A stretch of 64,000 nt of DNA from Nocardia altamirensis NBRC 108246 (GCF_001612685.1 NZ_BDAY01000013.1:1-64000), one strand, 5' to 3'; positions 53,942 through 63,122 are shown, numbered from the stretch's first letter. Notes: generated from the letters alone by a model not told the origin. Program-made: numbers and translations.

Positions 53942-54913
53942 ATGGTCAACGGCCATCGCGCACCCGCCATTTCGGCGCTCGGCTTGCGCAAAGCATTCGG
54001 CGAGCACGTGGTGCTCGACGGCATCGATATCACCGTGCCCGAGGGCACTGTCTATTCGCTGCTCGGCCCGAACGGCGCGGGCAAGACCACCACCGTGCAG
54101 ATCCTGAGCACGCTGATCCACGCCGACGGCGGCGAAATGCGGGTCGGTGGCTACGATCTGGAGGCCGAACGCGACGAGGTGCGCAACGCGATCGGGGTCA
54201 CCGGTCAGTTCTCGGCGGTCGACGAGCTGCTCACCGGCCGGGAGAACCTGGTCCTGATGGGCGACCTGCAGCATCTGCCCAAGCGGGAAAGCCGAAGGCT
54301 GGCAGCGGATCTGCTGGAGCGCTTCGATCTCGCCGAGGCGGGCGACCGGCCGGCGAGCACCTATTCCGGTGGCATGACCCGGCGGCTCGACCTGGCCATG
54401 ACCCTGGTCGGCGATCCGCGCATCATCTTCCTCGACGAGCCGACCACCGGACTCGACCCGCGCAGCCGCCGGGTGATCTGGGATCTCATCCGCGGCCTGG
54501 TCGACGATTTCAACGTCACGGTCTTCCTGACCACGCAGTACCTGGAGGAAGCCGATCAGCTCGCCGACCGCATCGCGGTGCTCGATCAGGGCCGGATCGT
54601 CGCCGAAGGCACTGCGGCAGAACTGAAGCAGCTGGTGCCCGGCGGTCACATCCGGTTGCAGTTCGCCGACCGAAACGCGTTGTTCGCCGCCGCGACCGCG
54701 CTCGGGGTCAGCGGCGGGATGGTCGACGACGACGAGGAGTTCACGCTCGCGGTGCCGAGCGACGGCAGCGTGAAATCCCTACGCGCCCTGCTGGATCGGC
54801 TCGACTACGAGCAGATCGAGGTCGACGGCCTTGCGGTGCACACGCCCAATCTCGACGACGTATTCCTCACCCTCACCGGCCACCCGACCTCCGAAAAGGA
54901 AACGGTTTCATGA
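53942..54913 (+). CDS. ABC exporter ATPase, DrrA-like
   Basis: A 323-residue ATPase of the daunorubicin-resistance type. It has GPNGAGKTTT (Walker A), TGQFSAVDELLTGREN (typical of DrrA), the signature YSGGMTRRLDLA, Walker B IIFLDEPTTGLDP, and a C-terminal regulatory domain with the closing LDDVFLTLTGH. ATG 53942 follows AAAGGA at a good distance; ATG 53921 lies seven codons upstream. It overlaps the permease gene by four bases (ATGA). With that permease it should export a hydrophobic compound. Confidence 0.93.
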   Translation: MVNGHRAPAISALGLRKAFGEHVVLDGIDITVPEGTVYSLLGPNGAGKTTTVQILSTLIHADGGEMRVGGYDLEAERDEVRNAIGVTGQFSAVDELLTGRENLVLMGDLQHLPKRESRRLAADLLERFDLAEAGDRPASTYSGGMTRRLDLAMTLVGDPRIIFLDEPTTGLDPRSRRVIWDLIRGLVDDFNVTVFLTTQYLEEADQLADRIAVLDQGRIVAEGTAAELKQLVPGGHIRLQFADRNALFAAATALGVSGGMVDDDEEFTLAVPSDGSVKSLRALLDRLDYEQIEVDGLAVHTPNLDDVFLTLTGHPTSEKETVS

Positions 54914-55677
54914 GTATGTCCTACGCACTCGCCGATTCGGCGACCATGCTGCGGCGAAATCTGATGCACGCCAAGCGGTATCCGAGCATGAGCGTCGGTG
55001 TCATCCTGATGCCGACGGTGCTCATGCTGGTATTCAAGTTCGTGTTCGGTGGTGCGCTCGAGCAGTCCTCCGGGGGCAACTACATCGACTACCTGGCGCC
55101 AGGCATGCTGCTGATGATCCCGGCGTACATCACGGCGTCGGTGGCGGTCTCCATCTGCACCGACGCCACCAAGGGCATCGTGAATCGGTTCCGCACCATG
55201 GGAATCACCCAGTCGTCGATGCTCACCGGACATGTTCTCGGTGCGCTGCTGCAGGCCCTCGGCGGCGTTGTGGTGATGAGCGCGGTCGCGCTGCTCATCG
55301 GCTGGCGGCCCAATGCCACTGTGCTGGAGTGGGTCGCCACGTTCGGGCTGCTGACCTTGATGATCTTCGCGCTCAACTGGCTTGCGGTCGCCTTCGGGCT
55401 GCTCGCCCCGAACCCGGAGGGGGCGAGCAACATGCTCTTCCCGGTCATCATGCTTCCGTTCCTCGGTAGCGGCCTGGTCGGCACCGACACCATGCCGGTC
55501 GGACTGCGCCAGTTCGCCGAGTACCAGCCGTTCACCCCGATCACCGAGACCATCCGCGGCCTGCTGATGGGCACCGAGATCGGCAACAACGGCATCCTCG
55601 CGGTCGCCTGGTGCCTCGGCATCGCGATCGGTGGCTTCCTGTGGGCGAACTCGATCTTCCGCCGCAAGACCGCCTGA
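54910..55677 (+). CDS. ABC-2 type permease, DrrB-like
   Basis: A 255-residue permease with six membrane segments, starting near VGVILMPTVLMLVFKFVFGG. The phrases GIVNRFRTMGI, FGLLAPNPEGASNMLFPVIM and QFAEYQPFTPITETIRGLL are typical of DrrB-type exporters. ATG 54910 overlaps the ATPase stop. The likely substrate is a hydrophobic drug or an own lipid-like product; nothing in the sequence decides. A hairpin shared with the convergent anti-sigma gene follows. Confidence 0.93.
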   Translation: MSMSYALADSATMLRRNLMHAKRYPSMSVGVILMPTVLMLVFKFVFGGALEQSSGGNYIDYLAPGMLLMIPAYITASVAVSICTDATKGIVNRFRTMGITQSSMLTGHVLGALLQALGGVVVMSAVALLIGWRPNATVLEWVATFGLLTLMIFALNWLAVAFGLLAPNPEGASNMLFPVIMLPFLGSGLVGTDTMPVGLRQFAEYQPFTPITETIRGLLMGTEIGNNGILAVAWCLGIAIGGFLWANSIFRRKTA

Positions 55678-55687
55678 GCGATATCAG

Positions 55688-55728
55688 CGAAATCCCCCGC
55701 CGGCAGAGGGGTCTGGCGGGGGATTTCG
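55688..55728. terminator. Bidirectional terminator after the exporter operon
   Basis: Perfect 14-base arms CGAAATCCCCCGCC and GGCGGGGGATTTCG with a 13-base loop, between convergent genes. Confidence 0.8.
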
Positions 55729-55738
55729 GCGTCGCGGC

Positions 55739-56461
55739 TCAGACCGTCGCGGTCAGCAGCACCTTTCCCGTTGCGGCGGAACGGATCTCGACGGCACGGA
55801 CCTGATCCGGCGCGCCGTCCAGGGTGCGGTCGATGGTCAGCTCGGTGCCGGGATTGGCAGGCCACGTGTCCAGCGGTTCCTGCTGCCCGTTGGTGCGGAT
55901 GACATACAGCGCGAGGTTCCAGTTGTAGCGCTGCTCGCCGGGGCCGTAGCTGCAACTCATGATCAGCCGCGTCTTACCGTCGGACTGAACGAGTTTGACG
56001 CTCGCCGAGACCGGCGTCGGCTCCAGCGGCTCCATCCGCCGTTCGGCGAAGACCACATCGGTGGTGCCTGGACCGTTCGAGCCGGTCACCGTCGCCACCA
56101 CCGGCACCGCGATCGCCACCGCGGCGGCGGCCGCGGCCACGGCGGCGCCGACGGTCACCCACCGGCTCCGGCGCCTGCGTCGCTCCGCCGCATCGGCGAG
56201 CTTCGGCAGCAGTTGCGGCAGCGGCGGAGTCGTCTCGGCCAGCGGCGCCACGTGCGCCTCGGGCGGTGCGATCATCGCCAGTGCGGTCTCGTTGTCGACC
56301 ATCGCGAGCATGCCGGGCAGCCCGGCCAATTCGGCAACGGAGGCCTGGCAGGAGGGGCACCCCGCCAGATGGTCCTCGTATTCTCTGCGCTCGGTTCTGG
56401 TCAGGGAGCCGAGCACGTACGGCGCATCCCACGTGGTGTAGTCGTCGGCAAGATCCGTCAT
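55739..56461 (-). CDS. Anti-sigma factor with zinc motif (RslA-like)
   Basis: A 240-residue membrane protein. The cytoplasmic N-terminus holds the ZAS motif His31-x3-Cys35-x2-Cys38 (HLAGCPSC), which binds sigma. One membrane segment is at about 101-126 (VTVGAAVAAAAAAVAIAVPV). The outer domain (TSVxxVFAERRMEPLEP then LALYVIRTNGQQEPLDTWP) is the RskA/RslA type, which releases sigma after regulated proteolysis. ATG 56461 overlaps the sigma stop as ATGA, fixing the start; a longer reading would be part of the sigma gene in another frame. Confidence 0.92.
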   Translation of the reverse strand: MTDLADDYTTWDAPYVLGSLTRTERREYEDHLAGCPSCQASVAELAGLPGMLAMVDNETALAMIAPPEAHVAPLAETTPPLPQLLPKLADAAERRRRRSRWVTVGAAVAAAAAAVAIAVPVVATVTGSNGPGTTDVVFAERRMEPLEPTPVSASVKLVQSDGKTRLIMSCSYGPGEQRYNWNLALYVIRTNGQQEPLDTWPANPGTELTIDRTLDGAPDQVRAVEIRSAATGKVLLTATV

Positions 56462-56967
56462 TGGTTCGTCACCCCCATCTCCTGTAGGGCGAGCCGTAGG
56501 GCCCGCATGCCGTAGTGCATCCGGGATTTCACCGTTCCCGCGGGAATGTCGAGCTCCGCGGCGATCTGGTGCGTCGAGAGGCCTCGATAGTAAGCACGCA
56601 CGATCACCTCGCGGTGGTCGGCGCTGAGCTTGCCCAATGCGTCCGCGACCAGCCAACCGTCCAACGCGCGGTCGGACTGGTCGGGTGCGGCGACCTCGGG
56701 CGGGCTGTCGGTGCGGAACTCGCGCCGGTTGCGGGCGCTGCGATGCTCATCCACGGCGAGATTGCGCGCCACGGTGAACAGCCACGCCCGCGCCGACGTG
56801 GTGGATTGATCCAGCACATTCGGGCGTTGCCACGCCCGCAATAACGTCTCCTGCACGATGTCCTCGGCCCGGCCGGGGTCGCGGACCAAACCGAGCGTGT
56901 ACCGCCACAGAGCAGCCGCGTGTTCGTCGTGTAAGACCCGCAACAACTCGGTTCGGTTGTCCGGCAT
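56458..56967 (-). CDS. ECF sigma factor, SigL-like
   Basis: A 169-residue ECF sigma factor. Region 2 has DEHAAALWRYTLGLVRDPGR and EDIVQETLLRAWQRP; region 4 has LSADHREVIVRAYYRGLSTH with the helix-turn-helix AAELDIPAGTVKSRMHYGMR. It resembles M. tuberculosis SigL, and the adjacent zinc anti-sigma factor fits SigL/RslA. SigL there responds to redox and controls envelope and polyketide genes. Start ATG 56967. Sigma and anti-sigma overlap by four bases. Autoregulation is usual for the group, but I found no confident -35/-10 match. Confidence 0.93.
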   Translation of the reverse strand: MPDNRTELLRVLHDEHAAALWRYTLGLVRDPGRAEDIVQETLLRAWQRPNVLDQSTTSARAWLFTVARNLAVDEHRSARNRREFRTDSPPEVAAPDQSDRALDGWLVADALGKLSADHREVIVRAYYRGLSTHQIAAELDIPAGTVKSRMHYGMRALRLALQEMGVTNQ

Positions 56968-57029
56968 TGCTCACCTCCCGCTCATCCCACGAATCAGCAG
57001 GGGTAAACGGTTCAACACGAACCAACATG

Positions 57030-57674
57030 TCAATTGCGCTCGAGTTCGATCGGGTGGGTGGCGAGCAGAGAAAGCGGCAGCGGCTGGCGGCGTAGCACGT
57101 GGGCCCACAGGTCGGCGCGGCCGGTGCTGATCGGATCGGAGGGCAACGCGGACAACACGATCCAGTCGTTGTTCTCCAGCTCGCCTTCGAGCTGCCCGAA
57201 GGTCCAGCCCGCATAGCCTGCGAAAATGCGGATGCCCTCGACCAATTGCCCGATCTCGTCCTGGTCGGCGTCCAAGTCGACGAGGACAACGCGGCCGTCG
57301 ATCCGGCGCAAACCGTGCACGCCGTCGATGCTCGCGCCGACGCGGACGGTGCCGAGGCACAACGCCGCGTCCCGCTTGACCGGACCGCCGATGAACAGCG
57401 TGCGCGGTGCGGCGGCCAACTCCGTCCAGCGGGGTAGTACGTCGTGCACCGCGGTATCGCTCGGGCGGTTGAGCACGACACCGAGGCTGCCCGCCTCGTT
57501 GTGCTCGATGATGTAGACAACGGTGCGCCGGAAAGTAGGTTCGGCCAGTTCGGTCGCCGACACCAGCAGGGTGCCGGCGCGCACCACCTGCTCGCCGTGC
57601 CGGAAATCGCGCCGCTTGCGGTCGCCGTGCCCGCCGCGAGTTTTCCGATCATCCGGGTCGTCTGCGCGTGCCAC
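57030..57674 (-). CDS. YqgE/AlgH family protein (Rv0038-like)
   Basis: A 214-residue UPF0301 protein. Landmarks: VRAGTLLVSATELAEPTFRR, GVVLNRPSDT, FIGGPVKRDAALCLG, FAGYAGWTFGQLEGELENND and the close LLATHPIELERN, matching M. tuberculosis Rv0038. Molecular function is not known. The first 30 residues are charged and not conserved; GTG 57674 is the upstream start, and a later start is possible. Divergent from the acyltransferase gene. Confidence 0.93.
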   Translation of the reverse strand: MARADDPDDRKTRGGHGDRKRRDFRHGEQVVRAGTLLVSATELAEPTFRRTVVYIIEHNEAGSLGVVLNRPSDTAVHDVLPRWTELAAAPRTLFIGGPVKRDAALCLGTVRVGASIDGVHGLRRIDGRVVLVDLDADQDEIGQLVEGIRIFAGYAGWTFGQLEGELENNDWIVLSALPSDPISTGRADLWAHVLRRQPLPLSLLATHPIELERN

Positions 57675-57790
57675 TCGGACATCATCGCAGTTGTTTCCGT
57701 GATATGCGCCTTCTGCGGACGAGTTCGGGTCATCGGATTTTGTGTCAGGGCCCCGTAACCGGCGATTCCGGGCATCGTAGAGTCCGTGTC

Positions 57791-58552
57791 ATGGAACCGC
57801 CCGAGGTGCGCCTCGAGAACAGCGACACCGTGTACGACTTCTATCTGACGCATCGCCAGAATCGGCTGAAGGCCTGGGGTGCCTACGCCATTCTGGGGCG
57901 TCGTTACCACCCCCGCGTCTCCTATGCCGAGGGTGCGCGCGCGGGTTTGCGCGCGGCGATCAAGCAGGGACGACCGCTGTTGATCTCGATCAATCATCTT
58001 TCCGAGAACGATCCGTACACGGTCGCGGCGGCGGCGTGGCGCAGCGGGCTGCGACCGGTGATCGGGCGAACGCGAGTGCTTGCCAAAGACGAGTTGTTCG
58101 TCGAGGACGAACAGCGCCGCAAGATCGACATGATGGGCGGAATTCCGGTGTTTCGCGGTAAGGACCACGGCATTCGCGCGGTCAATGCGGCAGGGCAGCG
58201 AATGATGGATATCTGCGCGCAGCGGATGGCCGCGGGTGACGGTGTCGCGGTTTTCCCTGAGGGCACCTGCAATGAGGTCGACCCGACCCAGGTGCAGGCG
58301 GTCGGCAGCGGCATCGGGCATATTGCGTTTCGCGCCATGAAACTCGGCGCCGAGCCGGTGCTGGTGTCCATGGCCATGAGCTATGGCCCGCGCACCGACC
58401 CGACGGTGCAGCCGACGAAGGAAGAGGCGATGGGGGCCAGCTTCTACTTCGGTGTGCCGATCGCCGAGCTGCCAACCAAGCCCGGCGATATCGCGCGGCT
58501 CGTGCGCACCGATCTGCAGCAGGCACTCGACGGGGCGGTCGCCGCCTACTGA
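57791..58552 (+). CDS. 1-Acylglycerol-3-phosphate acyltransferase-like protein
   Basis: A 253-residue acyltransferase of the PlsC group. The catalytic HX4D motif is His69 to Asp74 (NHLSENDP), the phosphate-binding GGIPVFRG follows, and VFPEGTCNE is the third block. It should add a second acyl chain to lysophosphatidate or a similar acceptor at the membrane. ATG 57791 is chosen; the frame is open upstream into the promoter. Its stop overlaps the convergent GNAT gene by seven bases. Confidence 0.88.
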   Translation: MEPPEVRLENSDTVYDFYLTHRQNRLKAWGAYAILGRRYHPRVSYAEGARAGLRAAIKQGRPLLISINHLSENDPYTVAAAAWRSGLRPVIGRTRVLAKDELFVEDEQRRKIDMMGGIPVFRGKDHGIRAVNAAGQRMMDICAQRMAAGDGVAVFPEGTCNEVDPTQVQAVGSGIGHIAFRAMKLGAEPVLVSMAMSYGPRTDPTVQPTKEEAMGASFYFGVPIAELPTKPGDIARLVRTDLQQALDGAVAAY

Positions 58553-58857
58553 GGCAGGTTCAGCCCGTCGCGGGCCCAATGCGGCACCATCACCAGGTAT
58601 TCGGGTCTGGTCTCGATGAAGTGGTGCACCATCGGACACATCGGCAGCGCGCCGAGTTTGTCCCGCGCGGTGCTGTTCAACGCCGCTTCTACTAACTCGC
58701 GGCCATAGCCGTGGCCCTCGTACTCGGGGGAGATCTCGGTGTGGACGAACGCCCGTTCCGACTGTGTGTCCTGATATTCGACGTAGCCGGCGATCGCACC
58801 GTCGACATGGATCTCGAAGCGTTCCAGTGCGGTGTTGAGACGGACCTCGGTCGACAT
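58546..58857 (-). CDS. Small GNAT-type N-acetyltransferase (YjdJ-like)
   Basis: A 103-residue single-domain GNAT of the short YjdJ type. It has strand pair FEIHVDGAIAGYVEYQD, then ERAFVHTEISPEYEGHGYGR, in which GHGYGR is the acetyl-CoA pyrophosphate loop, and MCPMVHHFIETRPEY at the end. The acceptor is unknown. Start ATG 58857. Monocistronic, convergent with the acyltransferase gene. Confidence 0.88.
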   Translation of the reverse strand: MSTEVRLNTALERFEIHVDGAIAGYVEYQDTQSERAFVHTEISPEYEGHGYGRELVEAALNSTARDKLGALPMCPMVHHFIETRPEYLVMVPHWARDGLNLPQ

Positions 58858-59014
58858 GGCTCGACGCTACCCCCGTGGGCCGCCATCTGCGCATTCTGCG
58901 TCAGGTACCTGCGGAATCGGACGCTCGACTTGTCTGGCCGTCCCCTCCTGCGCAGAATGCTCATGATCGGGGTCGCGCGGTTACGCGCGGTGGCGGCCCG
59001 GGGAGGTACGAAAC

Positions 59015-60592
59015 ATGATGAAGGTTCGGCTGTTCTCCCGCGCCGCGGTGGCGCTGGCTGCCGCGTGCGCGCTCGGCGGCTCGATGCTGCCCAGCTTTGC
59101 CGGTGCGGCGCCAGGGGTTTCCTTCGGCGACTGCCCGGCGGATGCGGTGGCGCCAGGGCACGGTGTGCAGTGCGCGGTCGTCGAGGTGCCGATGAACTAC
59201 GCCGAACCGGACGGTGCGCGGATCGAGCTGACCGTCAGCCGGATCGCCGCGAGCGGGCAACGCCGCGGCGCGCTGTTCGCCAATCCGGGTGGGCCCGGCG
59301 CCGAGGGGCTGGACTTCTGGGGTCAGCGCACCGACGTGCTGCCTGCGGCGCTCGCCACCGACTACGACCGGATCGCGGTGCAGCCGCGCGGCCTGCGCTT
59401 CGCCACGCCACTCGACTGCATCGGCCCCGACGGCGCCCCGGTTTCGCTCGGCAACGGCAACCGCGACGTTGTCAAGAAGGCTTGCGACGCTTCGCACCCC
59501 GGCTACCTCGACACCATCACCACCGAGAACACCGCCCGCGACATGGACGAGGTGCGCGCCGCGCTCGGGCTGGATCGGATCAGCTATCTCGGCACCTCCT
59601 ACGGCACCTACCTCGGTGCGGTGTACGCCTCGCTGTTCCCCGACCGGGTGGACCGAATGGTGCTGGACTCCAACGTCAATCCCGACTGGGTGTGGACCGA
59701 GGAGTTCGCTCAGCAGCAGGTGGCAGGCAAGCAGCGGCTCGACGACCTGTTCGCCTGGATCGCCGATCATCGTGCCGAATACCGCCTTGGTGACACGGCT
59801 TTGCAGGTCTATCAGAACTGGGTACGCATGGCGGTCGACCAGGGCGGCGGCTGGTACGCCAACCTGACCCCGCCGCCGGCCAGCCTCGCCGACCTGCCCG
59901 GCAGCTTGCCCGAGCCGCTCGCCGAGATCGCCCGCGACGGCTACAGCGGCGGCATCGAGCAGACCGGCAAGCTGCAGAACCTGTTGCGTGCCTTGGTCTC
60001 CGGCGGCGCCTCCGCGCAGGGTCCGCTGCTCGGCGCCACCCAGGTCGCCACCTACACCAGGACCTACTGGCCCGCCTTCGCCCGTGCGATGTCCGAGGCC
60101 GCCGCCGACCCGGCGAACGTGCAGCGCCTGCGCACCATCGAGGGCGCGACCTCGACCGGCACCACCGGCCGCTCCGTGTTCGCCGCGATCACCTGCAACG
60201 AGAACGCGATTCCCGGCAGGCTCGACGTGATCGGCTCCGCGATCGCCACCATCGCCTCCGGCGGCAACGCCATGGATGCCCGTGCCGACCTGGTCCGTTC
60301 CGGAATGGCGTGCGGCGCTTGGAAACCCGTCACCAAACCGGTCCCGATCAGCAACGCGGGCCTGCGCACCCGCCCGCTGATCCTGCAGAGCAGAAACGAC
60401 GCCCTCACCAAATACGAAGGCGGACCGGCCATGGCCAAGGCTCTCAACGGTGCGCTGGTCACGGTCGCAGGCGGTGACCACGGCAACTTCGGCCGCAACA
60501 ACCGCGCGGTCGACGACGCGGTCATGACCTACCTGCGCACCGGCGAGGTCACCATCACCGAGGCCCCCGAGGCATCTCTACCCACCCGCTGA
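59015..60592 (+). CDS. Exported alpha/beta hydrolase, tripeptidyl-aminopeptidase-like
   Basis: A 525-residue secreted serine hydrolase of the SlpD/SlpE (Tap) group. A signal peptide (AAVALAAACALGGSMLPSFA, cleavage near AGA-AP) precedes the fold. The oxyanion stretch is ANPGGPGAEG, the nucleophile Ser195 is in GTSYG, the acid Asp is in SRNDALT and the His in GGDHGNFG. The C-terminal TAP-like segment is complete. It should trim peptides outside the cell. ATG 59015 has GAGG eight bases upstream. Confidence 0.92.
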   Translation: MMKVRLFSRAAVALAAACALGGSMLPSFAGAAPGVSFGDCPADAVAPGHGVQCAVVEVPMNYAEPDGARIELTVSRIAASGQRRGALFANPGGPGAEGLDFWGQRTDVLPAALATDYDRIAVQPRGLRFATPLDCIGPDGAPVSLGNGNRDVVKKACDASHPGYLDTITTENTARDMDEVRAALGLDRISYLGTSYGTYLGAVYASLFPDRVDRMVLDSNVNPDWVWTEEFAQQQVAGKQRLDDLFAWIADHRAEYRLGDTALQVYQNWVRMAVDQGGGWYANLTPPPASLADLPGSLPEPLAEIARDGYSGGIEQTGKLQNLLRALVSGGASAQGPLLGATQVATYTRTYWPAFARAMSEAAADPANVQRLRTIEGATSTGTTGRSVFAAITCNENAIPGRLDVIGSAIATIASGGNAMDARADLVRSGMACGAWKPVTKPVPISNAGLRTRPLILQSRNDALTKYEGGPAMAKALNGALVTVAGGDHGNFGRNNRAVDDAVMTYLRTGEVTITEAPEASLPTR

Positions 60593-60681
60593 CGGCCGGT
60601 CGTGCGCGAAGGTCTGGTCGCCCAGACAGTTACTCGGCCGGAGTGCACCATGGGCGAATTGCGGGGATCACACTGCAGACC

Positions 60682-61371
60682 ATGATGACGTGGACTCCAC
60701 TGCACGGGCAGCCGTATCAGCCAATTCCCTACCACCCGAACCGGATTCCCGTTGCCGACGCGCTGGCCGCGTCCGCCGCGTTTCGCGCGCGGATGGACGA
60801 GCGCCGGACGGTGCGGATGTTCTCGTCCGAACCGGTGCCGGTGCAGTTGGTGCTCGATGCGGTCGCGGTGGCGAATACCGCCCCGTCGGGAGCGCATCAG
60901 CAGCCGTGGACGTTTGTTCTGGTCGAGGATCCCGCGGTGCGGGCCAAGATTCGGGAGGCGGCCGAGGAGGAGGAGCGGATCTCGTACCGCGGGCGCCTCG
61001 GCGAGGAGTGGCTGTCCGCGTTGCGCCCGCTCGGCACCGACGAGCACAAACCGCATCTGACCGACGCCCCGTACCTGCTCGTTGTCTTCCAGCAGCGCTT
61101 CGGACTTCGCGCGGACGGCACCACCTACAAGCACTACTACGGCGACGAATCGGTGGGCATCGCCGTCGGCATGCTGCTCACCTCGCTGCACATGGCAGGT
61201 CTCGCGGCCCTCACCCACACCCCGAGCCCGATGGGCTTCCTCTCGAAGGTGCTCAACCGTCCCCGTAACGAAAAGGCTTTCGCGGTAATCCCGATCGGCT
61301 ATCCCGCCGACGATGCGGTGGTGCCGAATCTGGTCCGCAAAACCATGGACCAGATTCTCGTACGCATCTGA
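60682..61371 (+). CDS. Nitroreductase family FMN enzyme
   Basis: A 229-residue flavoenzyme of the nitroreductase superfamily, of the kind close to iodotyrosine deiodinase (BluB/IYD-like). FMN-contacting regions are RRTVRMFSSEPVP, NTAPSGAHQQPW and VGMLLTSLHMAGLAALTHTP with PMGFL. The start is ATG 60682 or 60685; GTG 60643 is in frame but lacks support. Substrate unknown. It ends six bases from the convergent oxidoreductase gene. Confidence 0.9.
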   Translation: MMTWTPLHGQPYQPIPYHPNRIPVADALAASAAFRARMDERRTVRMFSSEPVPVQLVLDAVAVANTAPSGAHQQPWTFVLVEDPAVRAKIREAAEEEERISYRGRLGEEWLSALRPLGTDEHKPHLTDAPYLLVVFQQRFGLRADGTTYKHYYGDESVGIAVGMLLTSLHMAGLAALTHTPSPMGFLSKVLNRPRNEKAFAVIPIGYPADDAVVPNLVRKTMDQILVRI

Positions 61372-61377
61372 CGGGCC

Positions 61378-62397
61378 TCACGGGACGAGGACGACCTTGC
61401 CTGTGACGGTTCCGGATTCGGCGAGCTCCATGGCGCGCGCGGCCTCGGTGAGCGGAATGCGTGCCGCCACCTGGGCGCGCAGCGTGCCTGCTGCGGCGAG
61501 GTCGAAGACCGCGCCGAGGTCCTCGATGATCCGATTGTGGAACCGCGTGGCGTTGCGCTTGCCTGCCCAGATGTTGAAGAAATGCGCGCTTCGCTTGTTG
61601 GGCAGCGCATTCCACCACAGCAGCCTGGCGAACAGGCGCAGCACCGGCAGCCGCGAATTGCCCTCGTCGTTCTTGGTCGATGCGGTGCCGTAGGACACCA
61701 GGGTGCCACCGGGCGCGAGCAGCCGGAACGAGTCGACGATGCCGGGTCCGCCGACATGGTCGAAGACGGCGTCGACGCCGTTCGGCGCGAGCGCACGGAC
61801 CTGCTCCGCCACGTCGCCGCGGTAGTCGATCCAGGTCGCGCCGAGCGCCTGCACCGCCGCCGCGTTGCGGGCCGAGGCGGTGCCGATGACGTGTACGCCT
61901 GCCGCGCGGGCCAATTGGACCAGCGTCGAGCCGACGCCGCCGTTGGCGCCGTGCACCAGGATGGTCTGACCCGGCCGCACCGACGCGGTGCGGTACAGCA
62001 TCTGCCACGCGGTGATCCCGTTCACCACAAAGGTTTCCGCTTCCGCCGGATCGAGTTCGCCGGGGACGCGCACCAATTCGGCGGCGTCTAGGACGACCAG
62101 GCTGCTCCAGCCGCCGGTCTTGGTCAGCGCGGCGACCCGCCTGCCGATCAGCGCCGGATCGACCTCGGCGCCGACCTCGATGACGGTGCCGACGAGGTCG
62201 TAGCCTGGCACGAACGGGAAGGCGGGCTGGTCGTAGTACTTGCCGCGGCGCATCTGCTGCTCGGCGAAGGAGACGCCGGATGCTTCGACGCGGACGAGTG
62301 CCTGGCGGGGTCCCGGTGCGGGCAGGTCGCGCCGGGTGACCTGCAGGCCGTTCGGCTCGACGCGGCCGGGCAGGACGATTTCGAGTGCGGTGTTCAT
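61378..62397 (-). CDS. Zinc-independent MDR oxidoreductase, quinone-oxidoreductase-like
   Basis: A 339-residue medium-chain dehydrogenase/reductase. The nucleotide motif HGANGGVGSTLVQLA and the following IGTASARN suggest NADPH. The catalytic-zinc cysteine is absent, as in quinone oxidoreductases and enoyl reductases. Other marks are VPGYDLVGTVIEVG and DAVFDHVGG. ATG 62397 has AGGAG about eight bases upstream, better than the frame opening at 62427. It lies 78 bases after a TetR regulator on the same strand and may be its target, with both induced together. Confidence 0.92.
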   Translation of the reverse strand: MNTALEIVLPGRVEPNGLQVTRRDLPAPGPRQALVRVEASGVSFAEQQMRRGKYYDQPAFPFVPGYDLVGTVIEVGAEVDPALIGRRVAALTKTGGWSSLVVLDAAELVRVPGELDPAEAETFVVNGITAWQMLYRTASVRPGQTILVHGANGGVGSTLVQLARAAGVHVIGTASARNAAAVQALGATWIDYRGDVAEQVRALAPNGVDAVFDHVGGPGIVDSFRLLAPGGTLVSYGTASTKNDEGNSRLPVLRLFARLLWWNALPNKRSAHFFNIWAGKRNATRFHNRIIEDLGAVFDLAAAGTLRAQVAARIPLTEAARAMELAESGTVTGKVVLVP

Positions 62398-62475
62398 GAT
62401 GTTCTCTCCTGGTGTGTGACTGGTCAATCACTACTGCGGTAAAAAGAGTGCCCCGCGGACGGGGCGGTGTTCGAA

Positions 62476-63045
62476 CTAGTGGGCGTTCGGGTGACGAATG
62501 CCCTCGGTCAGGATGGCGGCCCACGGGCCGTCGTGGTTGTCGAGGTCGAGGGTGGTGATCATGTGGCAGAGCTCGCCGTACGCGATGAAGCGCTGGACGT
62601 GCTCGTCCGCGGCTCCCGAGCGTTCCTTGGCGAACGTGGTCACCCGCCCCATCCCACGCCGGACCGCCTCGGCGATCTCGGGGATATCGCAGACCGACCG
62701 CGCATGCACCTGCAGCATCAGCAGTTTCTTGTCGGCGATGAGTTCCGCATAGGCGCCGCCCATTTCGTACAGGATCTGCTCGGGACTGCCGCCTGTGGCG
62801 CGCGCCGCGCCTGCCGACATCGCTCGCTCGACCAATTCGGTGCACCGATCGAGCGCGGCGACGAACAGTGCCACTTTGCCGGGGAACAACTTGAAGACGT
62901 ACGCGGGGGAGATTTCCGCCCGCGCGGCCACGTTGTTGATCGGCGTGCCGTGGTATCCGCTCTTGGCGAACTCGGTGATGGCCGCGTCCACCACGGCGTC
63001 GCGCCGGACGTCCGATGTGGAAAGGGTGGCACCTCGTTTGCTCAT
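62476..63045 (-). CDS. TetR family transcriptional regulator
   Basis: A 189-residue TetR regulator. The DNA-binding helices are DVRRDAVVDAAITEFAKSGY and TPINNVAARAEISPAYVFKL with FPGK after. The ligand domain is helical, with MLQVHARSVCDIPEIAEAVR. Start ATG 63045. A perfect palindrome begins at the very next base, so it probably represses itself and, through readthrough, the oxidoreductase gene 78 bases downstream. The effector is unknown; electrophiles or quinones would suit the target. Confidence 0.93.
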   Translation of the reverse strand: MSKRGATLSTSDVRRDAVVDAAITEFAKSGYHGTPINNVAARAEISPAYVFKLFPGKVALFVAALDRCTELVERAMSAGAARATGGSPEQILYEMGGAYAELIADKKLLMLQVHARSVCDIPEIAEAVRRGMGRVTTFAKERSGAADEHVQRFIAYGELCHMITTLDLDNHDGPWAAILTEGIRHPNAH

Positions 63046-63065
63046 GTGAGTGACTGTACACTCAC
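63046..63065. promoter_or_regulatory. TetR operator
   Basis: Perfect seven-base arms GTGAGTG (63046-63052) and CACTCAC (63059-63065) with a six-base centre, abutting the tetR start. Total 20 bases, the usual TetR operator size. Confidence 0.75.
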
Positions 63066-63122
63066 TCTTTCGAAAGCGTCAACACCTATCGCTTAGAGCG
63101 CAGGTCAAGGCCGGTTTTCGGG

